A stretch of DNA of 64,000 nucleotides from Shewanella sp. ANA-3 (GCF_000203935.1 NC_008577.1:2976001-3040000); one strand, 5' to 3'. Counted from the stretch's first letter, positions 23,711-33,587 are shown. The notes: generated by a model from the sequence alone, not told the origin. Numbers and translations: made by a program.

Positions 23711-23748
23711 AAAAGGGGCAATCGTATCGACGATTGCCCCTTTTTATT
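23711..23748 (+). terminator. rho-independent terminator of the M61 peptidase gene
   Basis: AAAAGGGGCAATCG (23711-23724) pairs with CGATTGCCCCTTTT around a 6-nt loop, followed by a T-rich run. The A-rich side may also serve the convergent luxR-type gene. Confidence 0.9.
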
Positions 23749-23801
23749 TAATTCTTTGTTTGCTCAATTGAATATTGGCTTAGCGATACATCAACAATGG
23801 A

Positions 23802-24437
23802 TTACACCACCACATCGTGTAAATAGGTTTGCGCCCACGCGATGGCTTGACCACGGCTCGACACACCAATCTTACGGAATACACGGTATAAGTGCGTCTT
23901 AATGGTGCTCTCACTGACAAACAATTGATTGGCGATATCGAGGTTAGTGCTGCCAGACAGCAGTGCTTGTAACACTTCACGCTCACGGATGGTCAATGGC
24001 TCGGTATCTTCGAATAGTCCAAAGTCATCATTCACCCCATTCACCAATTGGATAGGGATCACTCTGTGTCCGCGCAAGATGTTGGAGAGGCCAAGGCTGA
24101 TTTCAGTCAATCCTGCATCCAGATAAAACACCCCTGCTGTGGTCGAGGCTTGCATTAAGAAGCGGGCATCAACTTGTTTAGGGAACTGGATATAAACAAC
24201 TCGCACACTCGGATGTTCGCGGGCAAGCAAGCGTTGAAATTGATAGGCTTTTTGAAGATCGACGGTGGAAAGATCAATCACCACCATAGAGGCTTGGTTA
24301 TCTTTGATTTGATCGCACATCTCATCCGGGCTGACTTGCGACAGCTTAACGAGAAACTCCTGCGGCCAGCGTCCGGCCAGCAATTCCATCAGAACTTGCG
24401 ATCTTGACACTACAATCCAATGTAATATTTTGAACAT
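23802..24437 (-). CDS. CsgD-like LuxR-family response regulator
   Basis: A 211-aa regulator with a degenerate receiver-like N-terminal domain and a C-terminal LuxR helix-turn-helix (LTIREREVLQALLSG-TNLDIANQLFVSESTIKTHLYRVFRKIGV). As in CsgD, GVFYLDAG and LRGHRVIP occur and the receiver lacks a clear phosphoacceptor set, so it may act without phosphorylation. CsgD-type regulators control biofilm matrix genes; that role here is inference. The start is ATG at 24437, 8 nt after GGGAG. Divergent from the cytochrome b gene. Confidence 0.8.
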   Translation of the reverse strand: MFKILHWIVVSRSQVLMELLAGRWPQEFLVKLSQVSPDEMCDQIKDNQASMVVIDLSTVDLQKAYQFQRLLAREHPSVRVVYIQFPKQVDARFLMQASTTAGVFYLDAGLTEISLGLSNILRGHRVIPIQLVNGVNDDFGLFEDTEPLTIREREVLQALLSGSTNLDIANQLFVSESTIKTHLYRVFRKIGVSSRGQAIAWAQTYLHDVVV

Positions 24438-24733
24438 CCTGCTCACTCCCTGTCTGGTTAACGATTATTCATTTTGAGAGGAGAAACATCTCTCAATACC
24501 ACTTCAACATCCGTTCAATAGACTTCCAAGTCTACCGTGCACACGATATTAGCATTAGATAAAACAGATTCAAAAGACTTACGATAAAAATATTTACCGT
24601 ACGCAAATCAAAAACTTCTGCAACTTTAGCACTGAGCATTGTCAATCAGAAGGCTGAATTTAAACTGAAAATAATGCGCTATTTTTAATAGAAAGGCGTA
24701 AGATCAAATCAACACAAATCATAAGGAAATACC
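24438..24733. other. divergent promoter region, AT-rich
   Basis: A 296-bp spacer between the CsgD-like regulator and the cytochrome b gene. It is AT-rich, but I find no confident -35/-10 pair or strong inverted repeat. AAGGAAA precedes the cytochrome start. Confidence 0.4.
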
Positions 24734-25480
24734 ATGTCCAACCCGCAGCCAAGCTCTATTGAAATGCAGTCCTATCGCGTGTGGGACAGACCCACGCGTC
24801 TGTTCCACTGGATTAATCTCATCCTCGTACTCGCCCTGCTTATCGTTGGCGGCATGATGATGTTTCGCAGCAACTTAGGCATTACCGAACTCTCCGGCAA
24901 AATTGGGCTTAAGACCCTGCACGTCATCATTGGCTATGGCTTTGCAATTAATTTACTGATCCGCCTAGTTTGGGGTTTTATGGGCAATAAATTCGCCCGC
25001 TTTAGCCATATGTTCCCCAATGCCAATAGCAAGAACGAGTTACAAAACTATAAAGCGGAACTTGCCGCGGGTAAAAATCCCCAGTATCTAGGCCACAATC
25101 CTAAGGGGAAATTCGCCGTACTCGCCATCATGCTCTTGCTTGTCACCATAATGATCACAGGCCTGATTCGCGCAGGTACTGATATTTACTATCCGCCGCT
25201 CGGCAGCACAGTACAAAGCTACTTAGCCGCAGCGGATGTTGAGCCAAGTAGCTTAAAACCCTACGATGCTACAGGCGTAGATACCGATAAAGCCAATGCT
25301 ATCAAGCCCATGAAGGGACTTGCCGGTGAAGTACACGTTTACGCCGTGTACTTATTAATGCTCCTTATCGTGCTGCATGTGTTTGCCGTGATTTATACCG
25401 AAATCAAACGCCAACCCGGGATCATTTCCGCCATGTTTTCTGGCAAAAAACTGATCCAAGGACAACCGAAGGACGAGTGA
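24734..25480 (+). CDS. cytochrome b561 / hydrogenase b-type cytochrome family protein
   Basis: A 248-aa four-helix membrane cytochrome b. YRVWDRPTRLFHWINLILVLALLIVGG carries a heme-ligand His, and further candidates are TLHVIIGYG and HVYAVYLLMLLIVLHVFAVI. It belongs to the prokaryotic cytochrome b561 / Ni-Fe hydrogenase b-subunit-like group, which passes electrons between the quinone pool and periplasmic c-type cytochromes. Its convergent neighbour is the tetraheme cytochrome STC, so transfer between the two is plausible but unproven. No hydrogenase genes are nearby. Confidence 0.85.
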   Translation: MSNPQPSSIEMQSYRVWDRPTRLFHWINLILVLALLIVGGMMMFRSNLGITELSGKIGLKTLHVIIGYGFAINLLIRLVWGFMGNKFARFSHMFPNANSKNELQNYKAELAAGKNPQYLGHNPKGKFAVLAIMLLLVTIMITGLIRAGTDIYYPPLGSTVQSYLAAADVEPSSLKPYDATGVDTDKANAIKPMKGLAGEVHVYAVYLLMLLIVLHVFAVIYTEIKRQPGIISAMFSGKKLIQGQPKDE

Positions 25481-25496
25481 GATCAATCATGCCTAT

Positions 25497-25526
25497 AAAA
25501 AACGCCAGCAATTGCTGGCGTTTTTT
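25497..25526. terminator. bidirectional terminator between cytochrome b and cctA
   Basis: A perfect 30-bp palindrome with AAAAAACGCCAGCAA and its exact complement gives a strong stem with A/T-runs on both strands, suiting the convergent gene pair. Confidence 0.9.
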
Positions 25527-25549
25527 ATCAAACTGATGCCGAAGTAGGA

Positions 25550-25900
25550 TTACTTCTTCAGGATAGATTCTGGAGTACGACCATCGTCATGGCAGCTTTC
25601 ACAGGTAGGTTTTTGACCTACGTTCATATCGTGTGGCGCGTGACAGTCAGCACACACTAAGTTGCCATCGTGTGGCTTGTGTACCGCGTCCATTTCAGCC
25701 AAAGAGCCGTGGCAGCTTTGACATTGTTCAAATTCGAAAGCACCGTCAGCAGAAGGTGTACCGTCTTTATGACAGCTTTCACAACCACCAGATTCTGCAT
25801 GGAAGTCTGATAATTTTTGATCCGCGGCAAATGCGGTTGGTGACAGCGCTAGCGCTGCAAGACTTGCCCCGAAAAGCGCACTTAATAGTTTTTTGCTCAC
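25550..25900 (-). CDS. cctA: small tetraheme cytochrome c (STC)
   Basis: A 116-aa periplasmic c-type cytochrome with a signal peptide ([23 protein letters not shown]) and four CXXCH motifs (CESCH, CQSCH, CADCH, CESCH). The sequence closely follows Shewanella oneidensis STC/CctA, an abundant periplasmic electron shuttle between CymA and terminal reductases or the Mtr pathway. The start is GTG at 25900, with GGAGG 8 nt upstream; the longer in-frame extension has no ribosome-binding site. Confidence 0.95.
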   Translation of the reverse strand: MSKKLLSALFGASLAALALSPTAFAADQKLSDFHAESGGCESCHKDGTPSADGAFEFEQCQSCHGSLAEMDAVHKPHDGNLVCADCHAPHDMNVGQKPTCESCHDDGRTPESILKK

Positions 25901-26178
25901 AATTGTATCCTCCAATGGCGATTGACAGTGGAAATTCTTGTCAGGGTGACTTCCATCTCGCAACCAATGTAAATAGCACGACTCGATTTAACTTAGCTAA
26001 GGATTGAGCAATAAGCAACCCAATCTTATGCAAAGTAACTTTATCAATATACCGAGGAGTAAAATGTGCGCTGCATCATGTAACCACATGCTTATATAAG
26101 AGTTTTACATTGCCACAACCTAAAAGTCACAACTAAAAACCTCCCTAGCCTAGTCATCAGCAAAAGAAAAGCCCCAAT
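25901..26178. other. upstream region of cctA
   Basis: A spacer of nearly 280 bp between the cctA start and the htpX terminator. It is AT-rich with several TATA-like boxes on the minus strand but no -35/-10 pair I can choose with confidence. Confidence 0.3.
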
Positions 26179-26206
26179 AAAAAAGGAGACCCTAGGTCTC
26201 CTTTTT
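26179..26206 (-). terminator. rho-independent terminator of htpX
   Basis: AAAAAGGAGACC and GGTCTCCTTTTT (12 bp) with a 3-nt loop, 18 bp past the htpX stop codon. The T-run is on the transcribed side. Confidence 0.9.
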
Positions 26207-26224
26207 GTGAACTTTTGAACTCGA

Positions 26225-27088
26225 TTAACGAGTTTGTAAGGCGGCGATACGCTTCTCTAATGGCGGGTGGCTCATCATCAGCTCAGCCATTGAACGCTTA
26301 CCGTTAATACCAAAAGCCGACATTTGTGCTGGCATTGCCGAGCTTTCAGGGCCTTGGCGTAAACGCTCAAGCGCTGCAATCATCTTATGTTTGCCCGCTA
26401 AACGCGCCGCACCTTCGTCAGCACGGTATTCACGGATACGTGAGAAGTAAGCCACGATGATCGAGGCCAAGATACCAAACAACATGTCGAGGACAAACAC
26501 GACCGCCATATAGGCGAACATGCCTAAACCTTCACCCTCTTCATCGTTGCTCGAGACGAAGTTGTTGATAATGCCCGCAACAACACGTGCCGCGAAGATA
26601 ACAAAGGTGTTCACCACGCCTTGAATTAAGGTCAAGGTCACCATGTCGCCGTTGGCAACGTGGCTCACTTCGTGGGCGAGTACGCCTTCAACTTCGTCTT
26701 GGCTCATGCCATACAACAGACCGGTACTCACGGCAACTAATGAGTTGTCTTTGCTTGGGCCTGTGGCGAAGGCATTCATCTCTGGCGATTGGTAAATTGC
26801 CACTTCTGGCATTTTAATCCCAGCTTGCTGCGCTTGACGGGCAACAGTGTCTAATAACCAACGCTCTGTGCTATCACGGGGAGTGGTGATCACTTCACAG
26901 CCCATGGTCTTTTTCGCCATCCATTTTGAAATGGCTAAGCTGATGAAGGCTCCGCCGAATCCAAAAATCGCAGCGAACACAAGCAGTCCACCCATAGTCG
27001 ACGTATTCACGCCCAGAATAGACATCACAATTGAGGCTACCAGCAACACGGCTAGGTTAGTCGCAATTAATAAAAAAATACGCTTCAT
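26225..27088 (-). CDS. htpX: membrane protease HtpX
   Basis: A 287-aa zinc metalloprotease of family M48 in the inner membrane, part of membrane-protein quality control with FtsH. Two N-terminal TM helices ([21 protein letters not shown] and [19 protein letters not shown]), zinc motif HEVSH in [13 protein letters not shown], and a second pair of TM segments before [15 protein letters not shown] at 27088 has AAAGGAG at ideal distance; the upstream ATG at 27118 does not. Confidence 0.95.
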   Translation of the reverse strand: MKRIFLLIATNLAVLLVASIVMSILGVNTSTMGGLLVFAAIFGFGGAFISLAISKWMAKKTMGCEVITTPRDSTERWLLDTVARQAQQAGIKMPEVAIYQSPEMNAFATGPSKDNSLVAVSTGLLYGMSQDEVEGVLAHEVSHVANGDMVTLTLIQGVVNTFVIFAARVVAGIINNFVSSNDEEGEGLGMFAYMAVVFVLDMLFGILASIIVAYFSRIREYRADEGAARLAGKHKMIAALERLRQGPESSAMPAQMSAFGINGKRSMAELMMSHPPLEKRIAALQTR

Positions 27089-27139
27089 TTCAGCTCCTTT
27101 ACGGCAAACATATGCCATTTAACTTTGCTCAAAGACATA

Positions 27140-27165
27140 ATATGTCCAATTAATCGAAATTCAAG
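27140..27165 (-). promoter_or_regulatory. possible heat-shock (sigma32-type) promoter of htpX
   Basis: On the minus strand CTTGAA (27160-27165) is a perfect sigma32 -35 element, and GGACATAT (27140-27147) partly matches CCCCATNT. The 12-bp spacer is slightly short. htpX is a heat-shock gene in E. coli, which supports the idea. Confidence 0.35.
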
Positions 27166-27375
27166 GGGTAAAGATAAGAGTTTTTCTACTCGCTAATTTT
27201 TCTCTCAATTTAGACATTGCCTTTCATGGCTCGTGAGTCTAGGGACAATGTATTAATCCAAACTTAAATCTAGGCGCTGTCAGCGTTACAGCCAAATTCA
27301 TGTGTGTTTATCTATGTTTATCGCGATTAAACTTTGTTAACATGCCAGCACATTCCGAGATTTCAGGATAAAAAA

Positions 27376-28086
27376 ATGACAATCAATGCCCTACTGCTGA
27401 GCAGCTCTCGCGTCGGTGATACGCCTTACCTTTCCCATGCGCTTCCCTTTATCAAGCCGCTCACCGCTAACGCCCAAAAATGGATTTTTATCCCTTATGC
27501 TGGTGTCAGTATGAGTTATGACACTTATTTGGCCTCAGTCGTGGCGGGATTAAGCGAACTTAGGCTCGATATCAGCGGCATTCACCAGCATCCTGATCCG
27601 CGCCAAGCGATTAAAGATGCCGACGGCATTTTGATCGGTGGCGGCAATACCTTCCATTTACTGCACGAGCTCTATAAGTATGATTTAGTGCATCTTATCC
27701 GTGAAGAAGTGCAGAATGGTAAACCCTATATTGGTTGGAGCGCGGGCTCTAATGTCTCCGGATTGAGTATTCGCACCACCAACGATATGCCGATTATTGA
27801 GCCACCGTCTTTTACCGCGTTAAATATCGTGCCGTTTCAGTTAAATCCACATTATTCGAATTATCGCGCTCCGGGACATAACGGCGAAACCCGCGCCCAA
27901 CGTTTGCTCGAATTCACTCGTGTCGATCCCATCACGCCGGTTGTGGGTATTGTCGAAGGCAGCGCACTTTGGCGTCAGGGAGACACCTTATCTCTGCTAG
28001 GTGACAATCCGGCCTATTTATTCTGCGGTGAGCAGCAAGAAATCCCGATCCCTGTCGGCAGCGATTTATCCCATTTGCTGAAATAA
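27376..28086 (+). CDS. pepE: peptidase E (alpha-aspartyl dipeptidase)
   Basis: A 236-aa cytoplasmic serine peptidase of family S51 that cleaves Asp-X dipeptides. [21 protein letters not shown], catalytic-Ser region [28 protein letters not shown] and [18 protein letters not shown] are characteristic. ATG at 27376 follows CAGGATAA; the ATG at 27334 lacks a ribosome-binding site. Divergent from htpX. Confidence 0.9.
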   Translation: MTINALLLSSSRVGDTPYLSHALPFIKPLTANAQKWIFIPYAGVSMSYDTYLASVVAGLSELRLDISGIHQHPDPRQAIKDADGILIGGGNTFHLLHELYKYDLVHLIREEVQNGKPYIGWSAGSNVSGLSIRTTNDMPIIEPPSFTALNIVPFQLNPHYSNYRAPGHNGETRAQRLLEFTRVDPITPVVGIVEGSALWRQGDTLSLLGDNPAYLFCGEQQEIPIPVGSDLSHLLK

Positions 28087-28503
28087 GATCTATGCGGCGG
28101 CATTGCCTAAGCGGATCTGCTACTATCGGCCACCGAGCATGAGTGTGATGAGTGTGTCATCAAGCTGGCTGGCCGATAACATGCCGCAAAATGTCGTATA
28201 CAGAGGCAAGGATACCGCGCGCAGTGAGGACGGAAATCAACAATATCCCAAGTGATAACACCAGCCAGCAAGTGTTTTAACCGATAAGGCAAACACTTAT
28301 CCCGCGGGAGAAAAGACTTGCACCACTTAAGTAACTGCTCTAATTTCGTTGTCGAACACTTTGATAAACAAGATTAAATTATTATTCACCCCTGAGCACT
28401 TCCCGTACAAAAGCCTTCTAAGTTATTTATAAATCGGGAGTTTTGGGCAAGTCATTAAGTGCGAGTCTCTCGCCTTAGCCCATTAAAGTGAGGAGTTTCT
28501 ATT
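28087..28503. other. non-coding region with nested inverted repeats
   Basis: A 417-bp gap between pepE and the OpgG-like gene. GCGGCAT (28097-28103) can pair with ATGCCGC (28181-28187), ATCGGCCA (28125-28132) with TGGCCGAT (28170-28177), and GATGA (28147-28151) with TCATC (28157-28161). Together they make a nested hairpin of about 90 nt. No T-run follows, so it is not a simple terminator. No ORF is supported. Confidence 0.45.
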
Positions 28504-30081
28504 TTGCGACTGCATTCAACATTCAATCATTTCACCCCTATCTCGCGCCCAAAAGCGGCCAAGTCGAGGTTTTTTCTCGGTTCGTTACTCGCCTGTACAC
28601 TCGGCATCAGCAGTTTTACTGCCTATGGCGCCGATGCCACTCAAGAGAAAAAAGCCAAGATGTTCTCCCATGACACTGTGGTTGAACTTGCCCAGCAACT
28701 GGCTCAAAAACCGTTTAAAGAAGCGAGAAAAGCTCCCAAGGAGCTAATCGATCTTGATTACGCCACCTATGGCAAAATCAATTATCAAGAAAACGCCGCG
28801 ATTTGGGGCGGAACCCCCACTAAGTTTTCGGTACAACTGTTTGCCCCCGGCTTTTTATACAAAAACCTAGTCGATATCGATGTGGTTGAAAACAGCCATG
28901 CATTTCCTATCGAATTAACCGAATCCTCCTTTAGTGTGCCAAACGATACCATAGAGAAATTACTGACTCAGGTTGGCCAATACGCCGGCGTGCGCCTGCA
29001 CTACCCCATCAATGATGATGAGGTAAAAGATGAGTTCATCATGTTCCAAGGCGCGAGCTACTTTAGAGCACTGTCTAAAGGGCAAACCTATGGTTTATCG
29101 AACCGTGGATTAGCTATCGATGTCGCTCAACCTAAAGGTGAGGAATACCCATTATTCAAACGTTTTTGGGTAGAGCGTCCGTCTAAGTATCAAACGGCGA
29201 TTGTGGTGCATGCGCTGTTGGACAGTCAGAGCGTTACTGGTGCCTATCGCTTCGGTATTTACCCTGGCGCGCCAACACGGGTCGAGGTAGATGTCACCCT
29301 ATTCCCCCGCCGTGATATTACCCATGTAGGGATTGCACCACTGACCTCAATGTTCCTCTATGGTGGTTTAGATACGCCGGATAAGCCAGATTATCGCCCA
29401 GCGGTACATAACTCCGAAGGATTACAAATTGATCGCGGTAACGGTGAGCGCTTATGGCGCCCGCTCAATAACCCTAATAAATTGCAGATCAGTGCCTTTG
29501 GCGATGAAGATATTAAGGGTTTTGGCTTAATCCAACGCCATCGTAACTTCGATTACTATCAAGATCTGACTGCAAACTACCAGCAGCGCCCTTCCGCTTG
29601 GATTGAGCCGCTTAACGATTGGGGTAAAGGTCAGTTAGTGCTTCTTGAGATCCCATCGAGCGCCGAAACCAACGACAATATAGTCACTTACTGGGAGCCT
29701 CAGGGCGGATTGAAGCAAGGTGAACCCTATCGTTACTCCTATCGCATCACTGCGTCTAACGATAGCCCCAGTGCTAACACTAAGGCGCGAGTGGTTCGCA
29801 GCTCAAAAGGACAAAAGCAAGCCAAAGGTAAAGAGTTGCTTATCGATTACAGCAATATCAAACCACAAGATATTGAGAACATTGTGATTGATGCCAGTAT
29901 CAGCAAGGGCAAAATTCTGTCATCGCGTATCGTCGCTCATCCAGATATCAATGGTGCCCGCGTATTTGTGACTTTCGAGCCCGAAAGCACCAATGTGGCA
30001 GAACTGCGCATCCAATTGCGTAAAGATGAAAAACCTGTGGCCGCCACTTGGCTGTATCGCTGGAACAGTGATGATTGGCCC
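28504..30081 (+). CDS. OpgG/OpgD-family glucan biosynthesis protein
   Basis: A 526-aa periplasmic protein of the MdoG family, which shapes osmoregulated periplasmic glucans. An N-terminal basic segment and hydrophobic signal (FFLGSLLACTLGISSFTAYGA) are followed by the conserved start MFSHDTVVELAQQLAQKPFK and YRFGIYPGAPTRVEVDVTLFPRRDI. The start is TTG at 28504, 7 nt after GAGGAG. No opgH (glucosyltransferase) follows; a terminator comes 30 bp later, so it is either a stand-alone OpgG paralogue or OpgD-like. No twin-arginine motif like that of OpgD is visible. Confidence 0.85.
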
Positions 30082-30113
30082 TAGGCAAATAAGCTAGCTA
30101 TCCGTTAAACCAT

Positions 30114-30142
30114 AAAAACGCCGAACTTACGGCGTTTTTTAT
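30114..30142 (+). terminator. rho-independent terminator of the OpgG-like gene
   Basis: AAAAACGCCG / CGGCGTTTTT with a 6-nt loop, ending in TTTTTTATT. Confidence 0.9.
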
Positions 30143-30748
30143 TACGCTATGTTTTACACTAACGAGTGTTGAGCTCTACCTCAAATATTCTCAGCAACTC
30201 GTGGCAACATCATAACTCTTTAGCTATTCAGCTTCTTAATTTACGGATAAATTGGGCAGAATAACGTCTTCGGAATATCTAGGATTATTTCTATCTAACA
30301 AAAATAGGGAACTTCAGTTCCAATTTTCGGCCCTATTTAGCACGCCCATAAGATTTACTCCCCTACTCCACAACGGTATATTACCCCTTCACAGCAACTG
30401 AATATTTGCTATATACACTTCTTTACAAGATATCCATCTATTGCAATCACCATATTCAGTGTTAGTTATATTTCGCATCATGAATATGTCAGAGAAAAAA
30501 TGAAGTTACCCACATTAAATGCTGCGTACTTTCGTAAGCCAACGACAATATTGTTAATGATAAGTATCTTACTTGCCTTATATTCACTACCAATAATTGG
30601 GCGAGTGTTTTGGCTTGCGTTGGTTTTACTCTGCTATACGCTGATTTAATTGCAAACAAAATGTTAATACCACAATTAACGTTAACATCTATATTAATCA
30701 TCAGTGTAACTGTTGGTCGATAATACCCTGTTTCATCAACCCATCGAA
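30143..30748. other. AT-rich intergenic region with one possible small ORF
   Basis: About 600 bp of AT-rich DNA with no recognisable gene over 60 aa. It contains the 49-codon ORF listed separately. I see no clear promoter, attachment site or mobile element remnant. Confidence 0.4.
30500..30649 (+). CDS. possible small membrane protein (49 aa)
   Basis: An ATG at 30500 opens a 49-codon frame. It encodes a basic N-terminus (MKLPTLNAAYFRKPT) and then an almost continuous hydrophobic stretch (ILLMISILLALYSL and VFWLALVLLCYTLI). That composition is typical of small membrane proteins, but the ribosome-binding site is weak and the region is AT-rich, so it may be chance. Not recognised. Confidence 0.3.
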   Translation: MKLPTLNAAYFRKPTTILLMISILLALYSLPIIGRVFWLALVLLCYTLI

Positions 30749-30770
30749 TCTAGATAACTCATTATCTAGA
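30749..30770. promoter_or_regulatory. perfect inverted repeat upstream of the DUF3187-like gene
   Basis: TCTAGATAA (30749-30757) and TTATCTAGA (30762-30770) flank a 4-bp spacer, 14 bp before the start codon. A regulator site or a translation-blocking hairpin; regulator unknown. Confidence 0.45.
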
Positions 30771-30784
30771 CGGATATTTAAGCT

Positions 30785-31753
30785 ATGCCGTTTTCAAACC
30801 TAAAACCAGCCTTTGCACTTTCTTTGCTGTTTGTCCCGAATGCCTTTGCTACTGCCGTCGATTTTAGTGACTACGGTCCTTTACGCACCTACGCACAATC
30901 ACCGACCCAAGCGGGCAGTTTAACGCCGATGCTTAGATCTGGGTTTTCGTTACCTGAAGGTCAAAAAGAGCTGCACTTATCTGCAAGTGCGGCCAGTGTT
31001 TGGGCTGAAACCGATGATTATTTTGCCGATTACTACCACAACACCCTCGAAGGTGGACTGACTTGGCAAATCAATGACAAATGGATGATAGACACAAGTT
31101 ATCACTGGCGCTTTAGCGGCGATAATCACTTAGACTCGGTAACTATGTGGTTCCATGATGCTTTTGGTTTTAGCCAAAATGGTCGTGAAGATACGGCAAA
31201 ACACCAAAACCAAATATTTTCTAAAGATGGTGTAAACCAACAAGATATTTCGGGTGAGACACTCAATAATGCCATTATGCTTTATGTTGGTTATCAATTA
31301 TTTGAGAACCAACATCAGGGTTTATCCTTAGGTGGTAGCTTATATTATAACTATGTGGACTCAGGTCCCTTTGAAAATGAAGCCTTTGAACAAGCGTTGC
31401 AGTTAAATTACAGCTTCCGTTACGAGAAGCATCATTTTCATTCTAGCGCCGCAGTCAGTTTTAGGCAGGGCAATGAAGTGCTCTCGGGGATCCGCTACGA
31501 TAATCATGCCTATTCAGTCAATCTCGGCTATGAATATATCACGGGTCGCCATGGCTGGTTAATTGAGTTACATCATTACCAAGGTTTATTAGAAACTGAA
31601 AACGATTTCGCTAAGGCGTCAAATGAAATATTACTCGGCTACCGTTATTACTTAGACACAAGTGCAATTGAGTTTTCCGTCGTTGAAAATTATTTCAATA
31701 TGGATAACAGCACTGACATCGCCTTTAATATTGGCTACCGAGTTAAGTTTTAG
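30785..31753 (+). CDS. DUF3187-like outer-membrane protein
   Basis: A 322-aa predicted outer-membrane beta-barrel. It has a signal peptide (LALSLLFVPNAFAT type) followed by DFSDYGPLRTYAQSPTQ. Alternating aromatic strands run to a C-terminal Phe (IGYRVKF), the classic outer-membrane sorting signal. The overall pattern (SVWAETDDYFADYYHNTLEGGLTW and WFHDAFGFSQNGR) matches the uncharacterised DUF3187 family. Function unknown. ATG at 30785 has only a weak ribosome-binding site and lies next to an inverted repeat that could control it. Confidence 0.7.
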   Translation: MPFSNLKPAFALSLLFVPNAFATAVDFSDYGPLRTYAQSPTQAGSLTPMLRSGFSLPEGQKELHLSASAASVWAETDDYFADYYHNTLEGGLTWQINDKWMIDTSYHWRFSGDNHLDSVTMWFHDAFGFSQNGREDTAKHQNQIFSKDGVNQQDISGETLNNAIMLYVGYQLFENQHQGLSLGGSLYYNYVDSGPFENEAFEQALQLNYSFRYEKHHFHSSAAVSFRQGNEVLSGIRYDNHAYSVNLGYEYITGRHGWLIELHHYQGLLETENDFAKASNEILLGYRYYLDTSAIEFSVVENYFNMDNSTDIAFNIGYRVKF

Positions 31754-31777
31754 TCACAACAAATTAAACACTCAATA

Positions 31778-31811
31778 ACAAAAAAGAGGTTGTATGGCCT
31801 CTTTTTTTTAT
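31778..31811. terminator. bidirectional terminator between the DUF3187-like gene and bioD
   Basis: AAAAGAGG and CCTCTTTT around an 8-nt loop, with A- and T-runs on either side, between convergent genes. Confidence 0.8.
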
Positions 31812-31833
31812 ATCACACGTATTTTTGAATGGG

Positions 31834-32529
31834 TTATTTCATCAACAAAGCTTGAATATCGATAAAATGGGCGGCATGTTCTGCATCAGCCTGCTTAAGA
31901 TGTGGAACACAACCTAAGAAAGGCGATGTCATCATCTCTTTAAGCGATGCTAAGTTTTCATCAAACACGCTCATATTGGGATCGACGCAATTTGCCACCC
32001 AACCCGCCACGGTTAAGCCATCGGCGATTATCGCCTCTTGGGTTAATAATGCATGATTTAAGCAGCCAAGTTTCATTCCCACAACCAAGATCACTGGCAA
32101 ATTAAGTTGCTGCACTAATTCCGATAAATAACGCCCGTCCCCTAAGGGCAAACGCCAGCCACCCGCACCTTCTATCAAGCAAAAATCAGCCTGCTCAAAG
32201 GCTTGTCTGTCGAGTTCTGCCAAAATCGCCTCTGGAGATAAATTAACCTCAAGCTGTTTTGCGGCAATATGCGGCGCGATGGCGGGTTCAAAGCTTATCG
32301 GATTGACCTGCTCATAGCTGAGCTTTAAAGATGAGGCCGACATCAGTTTTAACGCATCACTGTTGCGTAAGCCCTGCGCTGTGGTTTCACATCCCGAGGC
32401 CACAGGTTTTACCCCAAGGCTTAAGTGCGCAGCGCCTGTGCGAGCAGCTTCACGATTGAATGCGGTTAACAGTGCCGTCGACACTAAGGTTTTACCACTG
32501 TCGGTATCTGTACCTGTTACAAAAAACAT
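31834..32529 (-). CDS. bioD: dethiobiotin synthetase BioD
   Basis: A 231-aa ATP-dependent carboxylase that makes dethiobiotin from 7,8-diaminopelargonate. The N-terminal P-loop GTDTDSGKTLVSTALL, GVKPVASGC and EGAGGWRLPL are signature elements. ATG at 32529 has AAGGAAA upstream. Last gene of the leftward bioBFCD operon, 55 bp after bioC. Confidence 0.95.
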   Translation of the reverse strand: MFFVTGTDTDSGKTLVSTALLTAFNREAARTGAAHLSLGVKPVASGCETTAQGLRNSDALKLMSASSLKLSYEQVNPISFEPAIAPHIAAKQLEVNLSPEAILAELDRQAFEQADFCLIEGAGGWRLPLGDGRYLSELVQQLNLPVILVVGMKLGCLNHALLTQEAIIADGLTVAGWVANCVDPNMSVFDENLASLKEMMTSPFLGCVPHLKQADAEHAAHFIDIQALLMK

Positions 32530-32584
32530 GCGTTTTCCTTATTAGTCCATGGTCAATCACGCGCTCAAAACTAAACGACGAGCC

Positions 32585-33412
32585 TTACACCCTATCGTCT
32601 TGGCGGCGCACACAAAATTGAGCGATCTGATAGGTTAAAGGCAGGCCCTGAGCCTCACGGAATAGTTCTGCGCGTTGTTGTAGTGCCAGCCAATCGCGGC
32701 GGCCCCGCAATTTGCCTAAGTGAGCATCGACATCTGAAGAGTTTTCGGTCTGTATGTACGATTGCACCGATGCGCCCACACCCTTTATGGAATAGAGCAA
32801 GGTTTTAAGATCTTGAAAATAGACGGTCATTGGCACAAGTTGGACATCAAACAGTTGCCAATCAGAGGTATCAAAGGCGACTTGTAAGCTTTCAAGGGAT
32901 TGAAAACCGTTCACCCTCAAACCAAGATGGGATAACTGCGCCAGGCTGCCTTCGGCCACAATACTCAGGTGCGCTTCTCCACCGGGTTTTAAGACTCTGG
33001 CCATTTCACTGGTCGCAGCCGAAAAATCATGGCACCACTGCAGGGCTAAATTGGAGTAAATACTATCGATACTCCCATCGGCAAAGGGGAGTTGCTCGGC
33101 ATTACCGCACACACATTGGTACCGAGGGAAAGTCACTTGAAGTTGTTGCAGCATTCCGAGGGCGATATCGAGGGCATAAACCTTGATATTGTCACCCACT
33201 GCACGGTCGGCAAAATCGGTCCCCGGCCCCGCGCCAATATCAAGAATTGCGCCCTTGGCAGCAAATCCCTGCAACAAACTCGCGCCGCTTAAACGCTGTA
33301 AACAGTTATGCTCTTGGTAGCGCTTGGCCGCAGCAGAAAACCTATCGGCAATATGCTCGACCTGACTGGCAGATGGATGGGAATGTACACTCACGCCAAG
33401 CGGCATAGACAT
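32585..33412 (-). CDS. bioC: malonyl-ACP O-methyltransferase BioC
   Basis: A 275-aa SAM-dependent methyltransferase that starts pimeloyl-ACP synthesis by methylating malonyl-[22 protein letters not shown] at the N-terminus and the SAM motif [14 protein letters not shown] are typical of BioC, as are [11 protein letters not shown] and [15 protein letters not shown] at 33412 is preferred over the GTG one codon earlier. No bioH is in the window. Confidence 0.9.
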   Translation of the reverse strand: MSMPLGVSVHSHPSASQVEHIADRFSAAAKRYQEHNCLQRLSGASLLQGFAAKGAILDIGAGPGTDFADRAVGDNIKVYALDIALGMLQQLQVTFPRYQCVCGNAEQLPFADGSIDSIYSNLALQWCHDFSAATSEMARVLKPGGEAHLSIVAEGSLAQLSHLGLRVNGFQSLESLQVAFDTSDWQLFDVQLVPMTVYFQDLKTLLYSIKGVGASVQSYIQTENSSDVDAHLGKLRGRRDWLALQQRAELFREAQGLPLTYQIAQFCVRRQDDRV

Positions 33413-33440
33413 CACAAATTATTCTCACTTTAACATCAAA

Positions 33441-33525
33441 CTTTTACTTAGAAGCTTTTATCTTCAAGCTCTTACTTTCAGACTCTTACATTCAAGCTCT
33501 TATCTTCAAGCTCTTCACTCTCAAG
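33441..33525. repeat. six imperfect 14-bp repeats between bioF and bioC
   Basis: Five successive 14-bp units of the type CTCTTATCTTCAAG (33441-33510) and a sixth of 15 bp (33511-33525), differing by one to four bases. They fill most of the bioF-bioC spacer. Confidence 0.8.
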
Positions 33526-33587
33526 AACTCAATACCGAGCATTGAAGTGCCCTGCCATTCACCGGATATTCTGAATCAAACGCAGGC

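Noticed and set aside
24734..25480. Hydrogenase subunit HyaC/HupC
   Set aside because: The cytochrome b fold fits, but there are no hydrogenase structural or maturation genes beside it. A general b561-type role is safer.
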